A DNA stretch of 64,000 nt from Liolophura sinensis. Lineage: Eukaryota; Mollusca; Polyplacophora; Chitonida; Chitonidae. Numbering within the stretch: the first letter of the stretch is position 1; every line of letters starts with the position of its first letter. The position numbers and the translations under genes were made by a program. The DNA lies in the NCBI RefSeq assembly GCF_032854445.1, contig NC_088300.1:55216984-55280983 (forward strand). The letters run 5' to 3'. The notes under the pieces are model-generated. The model was not told where the DNA came from, did not search any database, and saw only the letters and a program-made list of their open reading frames with translations. Positions 51,401 to 62,484 of the stretch are shown one piece after another.

Positions 51401-54400
51401 CCCATAGATTTACTGAAAATTAAATCGGGATTTAACATTTTACCCTGCTATAGTCTGCACCCAACCTGTGTGGTTATTACTGAGGCATCAATGGATCAGC
51501 TTACCTGCAAATGGCACACATGGTCAGGTTGACTGGGAAAGGAGCAGTTGAAGGTTTGTAGGGCACATGACACAGGGAACAGTTATAACACGGGTAACCA
51601 TCTTCTGTGACACTGGATACATATAACAGTGATTCATAAAATCAAAATAATGAGTACATAAACCATAGAAAGCCTGCTTCTTAATATATTTTCAGATTTA
51701 GTGAGAAGCATTTGTCATTAAATTCAGATTTAATGCATATAAAATATTTGTAAGACTTTCAAATAGCACGAGTTGCTAGCAGCTGACAACCTTGATATGG
51801 TTGGTAACCTCTCTCTGGTATTAATAATCTCATTTTCACTGTGGTTTCATGTAAGATGCCTACATGTAGTGTGCCAAGTTTTTTTCTCCCTTACCCCAGT
51901 TGAGATGCCTGGTTAACCAGGTCTTTGTCTGTCATACCCTAGTTGAGATGCCTGGTTAACCAGGTCTTTGTCCCTCATACCCTAGTTGAGATGCCTGGTT
52001 AACCAGGTTTATGTGTCTCCTACTCTGGTTGAGATGCCTGGTTAATCAGGTTTTTGTCTCTCTTACCCTAGTTGAGATGCCTGGTTAACCAGGTTTATGT
52101 GTCTCTTACCCTGGTCGACAGGTCTGGTTAACCAGGTTTTTGTCTCTCTTACCCTGCTTGACAGGCCTGGTTAACCAGGTTTTTGTCTCTCTTACCATGG
52201 CTGACAGGCCTGGTTTACCAGATTTATGTCTTTTATGCTGGTTGACAGGCCTGTTTTACGAGGTTTATGTGTCACTTACCCTGGTTGACAGGTCAGGTTA
52301 GCCAGGTTTATGTGACTCTTACCCTGGTTGACAGTCCTGGTTTACCAGGTTTATGTCTCTTACCCTGGTTGACAGGTCAGGTTAGCCAGGTTTATGTCTT
52401 TCTTACCCTGGTTGACAGACCTGGTTGGCCAGGTTTATGTCTCTCTTACCATGGCTGACAGGCCTGGTTTACCAGGTTTGTGTCTCTCTTACCCTGGTTG
52501 ACAGGCCTGGTTAGCCAGGTTTATGTCTCTTACCCTCGGTGACAGGTCAGGTCAGCCAGGGTTATGTCTCTCTTACCCTAGCTGACAGGCCTGGTTGGCC
52601 AGGTTTATGTCTCTCTTACCATGGCTGACAGGCCTGGTTTACCAGTTTTGTGTCTCTCTTACCATGGTTGACAGGCCTGGTTAGCCAGGTTTATGTCCAC
52701 GTAGAGCCTCTTTTCCTTGTCCTTCTCTTTGGTATTCTCATACTGAGATCTGTCCAGAGACACATTCAGGCTACAGGGGGTCCTGCTTGTACACAGCTCA
52801 CCATCCATCTTCAGGTTCACCTTGGCAGCCGTTCCCATGGCTGAGAGCACAATGATCTCATCACTATAACACAAAAGAATTTATAAAACTTGGCATTTTC
52901 AGATCTGTGTTTATACAAAACTTTAATATTCCTCTCTGGAAACACCTTTAGAATTACAGTATCAGTGAACTACACCAGCACCAGTGACACACTGGACATG
53001 CTGCAGATTTGTGTTTCACAGCCAGAATTTTATCCATTATATCACTATTACCTCAAACTACTGACGTCTAAACTTCAGCAAGAAACTTGCGTAATCATCT
53101 TTGTAATCAGGAATCCACAGATCAGTAAATGTAACTGCACAATGAGAAAGAAGTTTTCAAAACCTCTCTTACCAAATGCTGGTTTGCTCACTGTAGCCAA
53201 GGACAGCATGGCAGCCCATGGCTCTAGTGTGGGAGCGAATCTCTGTCCTTAGCTCTGTCCACCAGGCATCCCTGGTCTCTGGCTCATCTAGGAACACAAA
53301 ACCAAACCACTTCATTTGTAAAGACACATTCAAAGTATATGTAAGAATTACAGTAGAGTGTTGTCAACTTTCTCCTTTGCCAGCAAGAAGTTGGGTAGAC
53401 CCCAAAAACTTGCTCCTCATTTACTCTCTACTGATGAGATGTGATGTCAGACGTAACTGAGTCTCACATCAGCTGTTGTCACTTGCCTTAATACTGTAGT
53501 GACTTGACGTTAAATAACTTGTGACAGTATGACATCTGCCTGATGTTTATTTTTTTTAAGAATGTTCAGTGTGATAAATGTAAGCTTACCTGGATTGTGT
53601 ATTCTGTCCAACAGTTTAACAGATCTGGCAGAGACCACCCCTCCCAGGTGAACAATAAAACCAGGTGGGAAACTCTTCATTGTAAAGAATGGGTACTCCT
53701 GAAAGATGCATAATAATAATTATTATTAAAACCAGTAAATCGCCCAGAAAACTTTACTGGGCAAGGTTTACTGGGCAAAAACAGTTAGTAACTCCATCTT
53801 GATTTCTTCATCAGAAGCCCAGACTACAAATAAACTTGGGTGGGCAAAGAAAACATTTTTACCACCACAGACATCCCTCTTCCCCTAGCTTCCCCCACTC
53901 CCACTTCTTAGAAAAATTCAGCTGTTTTCAATCTTATTTTCTTACTTCCTCAGGTACATGTACACTGTTAGATACATACCAGCATCTCAATGGTTTGTTG
54001 TTGAACCTGAGGCTTGAAGTTAGCAGCCCTGGCAGCTCCTCCACTGCCTCCACTGCTGCCTCCTGCACTACCACCTGTAACAGTAAGGTGAGAGAGTAAA
54101 AAAGCTAAATACATAACTACACTACACTACAGCCTCCTGCCCTCCCACCTGTAAGAGTAAGGTGAGAGAGTGAAAAAGCTAAATACATGTCTATATTACA
54201 CTACTGCCTCCTGCACTACCACCTGTAACAGTAAGGTGAGAGAGTGAAGCGGCTAAATACATGACTACACTACTGCCCCCTGCCCTAGGACCTGTAACAG
54301 TAAAGTTAGAAAGTGAAAAAGCTAAATACATGACTACACTACACTACTGCCTCCTGCACTACCACCTGTAACAGTAAGGTGAGAGAGTGAAGCGGCTAAA

Positions 54401-57400
54401 TGCATGACTACACTACTGCCCCCTGCCCTAGGACCTGTAACAGTAAAGTTAGAAAGTGAAAAAAATTAAATACATGGCTACACTACACTATTGCCTCCTG
54501 CACTACCACCTGTAACAGTAAGGTGAGAGAGTGAAGCGGCTAAATACATGACTACACTACTGCCCCCTGCCCTAGGACCTGTAACAGTAAAGTTAGAAAG
54601 TGAAAAAGCTAAATACATGACTACACTACACTACTGCCTCCTGCACTACCACCTGTAACAGTAAGGTGAGAGAGTGAAGCGGCTAAATGCATGACTACAC
54701 TACTGCCCCCTGCCCTAGGACCTGTAACAGTAAAGTTAGAAAGTGAAAAAAATTAAATACATGGCTACACTACACTATTGCCTCCTGCACTACCACCTGT
54801 AACAGTAAGGTGAGAGAGTGAAGCGGCTAAATACATGACTACACTACTGCCCCCTGCCCTAGGACCTGTAACAGTAAAGTTAGAAAGTGAAAAAGCTAAA
54901 TACATGACTACACTACACTACTGCCTCCTGCACTACCACCTGTAACAGTAAGGTGAGAGAGTGAAGCGGCTAAATACATGACTACACTACTGCCCCCTGC
55001 CCTAGGACCTGTAACAGTAAAGTTAGAAAGTGAAAAAAATTAAATACATGGCTACACTACACTATTGCCTCCTACACTAACACCTGTAACAGTAAGATGG
55101 GAAAGTAAAATGCATAGATACATGACTATACTTAACAAATGCCTCCTGCACTACTACTGTAACAGTAAACTGAGAAAGTGAAACCAGTAGATACATGACT
55201 ACATTACTGTTTCCTGTAACTATCACGAGTAACAGTATTCATGATTTGACTGGTGTTTTACACCATACTCAAGTATAACCCGTGACAGTAAGGTGAGAGG
55301 GTGAAATGGCTAAATACATCACTACACTACACTACTGCTTTCTGCACTATCTGCAAGACTATAAGGAGACATACCTACATCTCCTGATCATACATTTCAC
55401 AAAGGTCTGTTCATAACAAAATTTGAAATGCTTTAACAACATTTTCGCACTAGATAAAGTCTCACTTCTCCAAGTCACTGTGACTACAGGTCCCTGTCTA
55501 GCTCATGAACACACTTACCTTTAGGTGAGCGTCCGAGTCCGAGATTAAAACTACCTAACTTCTCCATGTCGCTTCACTACATCTTACTGTCTAGCTCATC
55601 AACACGCTTACCTTTAGGTGGTGTGCTGATGTCCGAGTCTGAAGACCGTCTCTGCATGGGCATCCCTACCCTGCCGGGTGAGGTGGACATCTTGACAGAG
55701 GACTGCTGGTGGAAGGGCTGGGGTTGTGTCCCTTGGGCCGACCCAGATGCCGGTTGTGGATTGTGCGGAGGTGAGGAGTTGGCCACTGTGGCTTCTGGTA
55801 AAGGAGAGCTAGAAGGAAAACGAAAAGCAGTTTGGCTGAAGGCTGATGGGCTGAGTGGTGGGGCAGAGGCAACGGACCAGTGTTTGAGTGGGGAGGCGGC
55901 TGGAGATACAGACAGCTGACTCATTTCCACCCCCATTTTTGCCAAGGTCTGCGGGAAAGCAAAGTGGGTGTGACGCGTGCTGAAACAAGAAAATGAAGCC
56001 AAGTTGGAATATTTTTTTGCAAACAAATTGATAAAAGCATACAAAAATGAAGCCAAAATCACGAAATATAAACCAGAATGAAGAGAAGTTATTTTGCAAC
56101 AAGACAGTTCCCTTAACATATCAATATCATCCCACCATAAACCTTTAAAGATTACTTTATCTCCCAAAGCTGAACTCAGTGATTTTATACAGGTAAAATT
56201 TAAAAAGAAAAAAAATATGCTTAAAGCTGTATGTTTTCATTTGTAAAGAAAGTGGGACAAAAACTTTACAGTTTTCATCTTGGTCTCAAGACAACTGCAT
56301 CTAATTTTAAATTAGATTTTGCTACAAACTATATTACACCTACATGTATGTCTACACATGCTTGGAAAGTATGTAGTATACACTAGTAACTAATGCAGAT
56401 TTCTTTTACATCTTATGGCAATGAAAACAGAAATTTTGTATGAACAGTGGGAGAATAGGGCCATGACGGTGTAGAGTAGGGGTGCAGTCATAATCACGTG
56501 GCAAATGAGGACAGGTAATGTGTTACAATGCTTGCGGCTTCAGCGTGGGGTACATGCTGTTACTACCATGGGTTTGCCATTGGGTTCAATGATAATAACA
56601 CAAATCCAAATTTAACAAAAACACACCATCATGCATGTTACTGGTAACTGTTGGTGTAAAACTGAGCTTTATATCCAGCATAACCATTTTTAATAATACA
56701 GCAGTGAGGAATACTTCATTACAACACAAAACAAAATGGGCTTATAGCTAGATGAACATGCGAATCCATTCCAACACAAAACTGTTGCTATATTCAACAA
56801 ATGAATATTAATCCATATTAAAGATGTTATTTACAAAACACTTAAATCTGTTTAGTAAGAATTACTAGTATTAATGAAAACATACACACACAAAGAAACA
56901 AAAAAAAAAAAAAAAATAATAATAATAGCCAAGGTGACCTGTTTCAACATGCAAATAATTCTTCCTGAACGTATTGAAGTATAACAATATAAAACATGGA
57001 TGGTAATTATTAGTACAGACAGAAACAACATTCTATGCACTGAACACTACTAATACAACATTTAAGTTGTACAATGTAAATGCTGTGCTAAATCAAGTCA
57101 CACCATACTGTTACTTACCACAAAAAAATTTACTTCGTGATTTTCTGAATGTGATAAAAATATCTACCACAGATTGGGGTTGCATATACATGTTGTACAT
57201 TGGGGACAGGAGGTATATTGTTGTCGAGGTTAAATACTGATATTTATCACCGAGACTAAAAACGTACATAGTATTTATTTCAAGACCATAGTTTTAATGC
57301 AATCATATATGCATACCATGGCAAGAAAGTAAACGTAATCAGAACTTAGTTTCAAATCAGAAATTAAAAGTTTAAGGTAAAACAGTTTAAAATTTTAAAA

Positions 57401-60400
57401 ATAAACCACATGTGTATGTAAAAATGCTACTAAATGTTTCACCTCATCATCTTTATTCTAAATTTACAGTTTTATATATAAATTTACTGTTAATTTAAGT
57501 GAATATCTGACTATTAGTACTATTTAAGAAATAAATCATGGTGCACGTTTTTGGACCAAAGTATCAGTATTTCTGCATGCTCACTTTTGGAAGTCTCATC
57601 TTTAATAAGGTATCACATAACCAGTGAGTGAGTGCTTAGAGTTTAACATCGTACTGAACAATTTTTCAGTCATACGACGACGAAGAAGTCATGTAATGTG
57701 CCTCCTTGTAGCAGGACGGATTTCCACCCCTCTTTTATCCAGTGCTGCTTAACTCAGACGACTTACTGAAGACAAGTAAGCTGTCCCACCTGATACATTA
57801 TGCTGATACAGGTGGAGCAGTTGTTGAGCTATCCCCTTAATGCTGAACGCCAAGCAAGGAAGCTGGAACTGCATCTTTTAAGATCATAGGTGTGACCAGG
57901 ACTGACCAAGATTGACACATAACAAGATGCTCAAGGTACATATAGTAGTATACTATATTAATGTCCTATTTTCACTGTGGGCAGAATAACACTAATACTT
58001 TGTTTTGTCTTCAAATGCACATGTCAGTTTCACATTCAATGTAGTGCTAATATTACAGTCATGTTATCATCTCCATGTATTAATATACATAGGCACAAGA
58101 CCAATGCATAATTAATGTCATTACGTGGTAAACTATACATACATGTGCATATGTGACCCATATATAAAGCATTGCTCTCAATGCAGAAGTCAGATTATTT
58201 TGACGTATATGAGGCAAGACTTTAGCACAAGGGTGTTAGACCTTACAATCTTAAAATACTCTCTATTTACATCATCAGTGATGCTGCCATAATCAAGAAT
58301 AATGTTATCCAGACAAAAAAATGCTGTACAATCTCCCAAAATGCATGTCACTTTTTATGCTGAGTTCATCTATGTACCTGCAGCACAGAAACACTTACTC
58401 TCTCAAGGGAGACAGGCCCAGTGGCGAGGACATCATGCCAATTCTGGCAATGTTTACAGCAGTTCCAATCCCACGCACAACAATCCCAGATTCTCCCTCT
58501 AAATCATAGCACTGCAGGTACCTGCAGAAACACAGAACAAATAAATAATACAATAAGGGGGAAACCTAAGTGTAACAAGCTACATTTCTGGTCTGAATAT
58601 ACTCAGACTGTACAGTAGGGATTATTATTTTTGCACATTATCTCTTATAACGGATATGTTGTCATTTACATAAAGGTAAACACTGAGCACAATCTGTAAT
58701 TCTCAAAGTATGAACTGACCAAAGATATCTAGAAATACAGATGTTTTATGTCCTATCACCTTGAAGATGCAATCCAAGAAATACAGTAATACATAGAAAA
58801 AAGAAGTGTTTAGGACAAATGCCCTGGTAGTTTTGAGAACAAGTTTGGCCTGCAATTAGATTTTTTATCCCCTAATTACCAAGCCACAAATTGGAAAACA
58901 AATGCAAGGTTAGATTGTGTCATCATGACAGAGAAGGTACATCGGTTGAAGAACACTTCTGCGGACAAATCCAACTGTTTCAACATGGAGAGGGGTTGCA
59001 TGTGACATCATCACCCTCACAGAACAATAGCCAGGTAGCTATACTGGAGACCAGATTACATGGACTGGTATAGCCGCAGTAGGCAAATACAGCTGCCGGA
59101 AGTAGTTCATGCAACCCTTTTGATTGAGTAACTTAGCAAAATGACATAACGCCAATTGTTCCCCCATACTGAATTAACTGACATAAAGTTGTTCTTTTAG
59201 ATGTTGATGTAATGACTGAATAACATACCCTATGACTGCATTACCACACATCTCCAGTACCTTCAAACCAATCTTTCGTTGAAGCTCTCCTGAAATATTA
59301 GCATCATTTAATTATACACACTGTACAATGTACATCAGATTCATTTCAACAGATTCAATATTAAAAGGTATATTACCACACTGATGACCAGATCAACTGA
59401 AAAAGAAAACTGCACAAGCACACACTTTCATCTGTATATTCATCAGGTCATTATTACATGTATTTATTTAAATAGAATAATACAAGCCATCATCATTTAT
59501 TGTTTAGAATATCTTTTACAGATAAAAGAGTAAAATTTGCTAGAATTCCCACATCATCCCAACACCCAAACGCCCATGATTCTGCCCATCCACAGATGAG
59601 TGTCCCCACACAAAGCCGAAAACAAAAGCTGTGTATTGTCAAAAGGGTGAGTAAAACAAAAGAGGTATATATAGAGAGAGATTATATATATATAGACAAT
59701 AGAATAACAATTACGTTAAAGAAGAGCTGCAAAAAGTTTATGATCTTAAATGAATGTTATCAGATAAATAAATCAGTAAATAAAAAGTGATGATTTAGTT
59801 TATTTTCTGTGACTTGCCAGAAATAAACTACCCAGACCTGGACTGTCTATAATATGCTCAAAACACCATGGTTTGTTCCACTTGGATTTTGGAATGCCAT
59901 GATAGTTTATTTGTCTCACCAAAAACTGCTACATTTTGCATGTTACATGTACAATGAACCATAGTAAAGATTTATATTAAAAATACCTATGAATTATTTT
60001 CACAAATAAAATTTCGAGAATTTTATTCAAAAACAAGAGAATACTGCAGACAATTTTTTGGGCAAAACCTGGAGGCACTGCAGTTGGACTTAACTAAATT
60101 CAGTAAAAGCAAACAATGTTGTAAAACACGAAAACATATTTACCAGAGAGTTTTGAGAAGAGCCTCTGCCTGGCTTCATTGGAAGCCCTGGGGGTCCTGA
60201 TACGATCTATCCACTGATACTCTGGGTCGTCATTGACAACCAGCTCCTCCACAAATCCCAGGGTGTGCTGTAGTTTATAACCAAATGGTACAGCAGCAGC
60301 TAAAAGAAAAGGACGTCGGATATCAGTAACTCTGGTAGACAGAGTGAGAGACATGTTTAATGGCAGAAGATGGTAAACTACAATGTACTCATGCCAAGGG

Positions 60401-62433
60401 TAATCAGGTTTCTAATTACTACTAAGTTCCATGCCCGTTATACAGAATTCATAAAAGCATGATCTTAGGCAAAAAGTAAGAACATATTACAGCTAAAGAC
60501 TGTAGTTTGTGAAGATAGTTTACCGATATCATGTTCACTATATGTAAAATGTTACCAGTGACTTACTACTGAAGAACTGGACCCCACAAGAAGACTGTCT
60601 GAAGCGGTTGAAATCACTGAAGAGGTCCACCTTCACCATGACACACAGCTCCCCTCGTATGCCTGGAACATCATGAGCATAAATCAATACAACTTTCACT
60701 CACACCTAAGACACTTTCTATACATGTACCATGTATACCTCAGCTCGAGATCTCCAAACCCATGGCCAAACACCACCACACTAACGCTCTAACCTTTGAG
60801 CTTCCCAGTGTAGCATTCTTATATGGCTCATTGCTCCAGATTGTGTAAATGCTCTATTAAAAAACTTCCAAATGCAGATCAGAACAACAGTGTAACTGTA
60901 TTTTATTGGCCAAGTGCTTCTCCTACAGATCAACCGTGAGAGCAAACAATCATACTTTCTGCAGGATGCATGAATTAGCCGATGTACTTTGTAAACTGCA
61001 TCCAAACATGACTTTCCACACAGCCGTAAAGCAATTAAATTACTGCAAAACTGCCTCAAGCAGGATGATGGAATCACTTACCCTGCATGGTGTCATAGAT
61101 GGGAAACCATCCATTGATCATGCCGGGTGCCTCATCTTTGGTCAACAGTGGGTTGAGATCAATGTACACCTTACCAATAGCATCATGGGCACTGTATGTG
61201 TCATAGTCCAGAACTCTGTAACAATAGAGGGCTGGCATATATGTCATTATCACTCTAGCATAACAACAGCTTGTCCGAACACAGAAAGCAATTTATTTCT
61301 TGTACATGGCTTGGAACAAAATCTCAGACTGTACATGTATCTAAATTTTACACTCAAAAATCAATGCATTACAAGGCATGGAAATGTAGTTTAGCCACAT
61401 ACACACCTGAGCTGCAGAGGTTCATCTTGGAGTTCTTCATCCTCTACCTGTCAAACACAAACATTTATTGTTTGAAAAAACACAGAAGGCTCCATTTATT
61501 TATTTGATTGGTGTTTTTACGTCACTCTCAAGAGTATCTTCAGGTTGCTGGAATACCTTCCCACACATAGCCGTAGAGGAAGCCAGAATGAGCTGGACTT
61601 GAACTCACAGTGACCACACTGGTGACAGGCTCCTAAGAAATTGTGCTGGATAGGCAATAGGCAAGCCAACCACGTCCGTTACAGCAGCCCCTCAAAAGAC
61701 TATGTAAATGGTACTATACTGCAACTGTAACTTAAACAATGGAACAAGTAATTAGAATCAAACCATCGTCAACAGTACTTACAGAATTATTAGGTAATAC
61801 ATGGTGACTAAATGTTAAAACTGCAGTACTGTACACTAATTTATATCATACTTAAAAGAAATACTTATATCATACTTAAAAGAAATAAAACAAACCTCAA
61901 ACCTAAACCACTCAGAATTCCACTGGGGATTAAGGGATTTTCTGTAAACATCAGTTTTAAAAATTGTGTTACAGAAACGAACCTGAAAATATGAAGAAAC
62001 AAAAGGATGTTTTAAGATTCTGATAACAATGTGGTGGGTAACTTGAGTCTCTTTGAGCATTAAAGAATTAAAGATCAAAAGGCAATAAGGGTGGTTTGTC
62101 ATACGCTTTGTTATAAGAGAAGTATGCCTTACAATAAACTTGCATAGAAGATTTGTAATAGTCTAATTTGAAATTGGCGAGAAAACAATTATTTCTATTT
62201 TCGTAACATATAAATTGAGATATCTCACACCAAATTTGTCAATTATAATTGTTTCTGATTTATTGTATAACCACATTACCATTGACAATGCATAGAAGAG
62301 ATGGCATGGCATGATTTATATAAATGGTGTTTGGCAACAATAAAATCATACAAAATAAGTAAGGACAATTTTAAATGTTTTAAATAAATGAGCAAATATC
62401 TGCCTTTTCTTGACATTTGTGTGGCACTCTATA

Positions 62434-62484
<51 letters not shown>

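Noticed and set aside
52267-52458. Short repetitive ORF with PWLTGQVSQVYV-like units
   Set aside because: It is read from the minisatellite on the strand opposite to C2CD5; a repeat unit divisible by three in places keeps it open by chance.
51890-55340. Regular repeats resembling a CRISPR array
   Set aside because: Units are contiguous with no unique spacers, contain exon and splice-site sequence, and lie in an animal gene.
55566-55919. 117-codon + strand ORF
   Set aside because: It is antisense to C2CD5 exon 9 and arises from that exon's Ser/Pro-rich composition.
55940-55965. Alternative acceptor CCCGCAG for C2CD5 exon 9
   Set aside because: Exon 8 ends in phase 2, and this acceptor would break the frame; TTCTTGTTTCAG at 55980-55981 keeps it.
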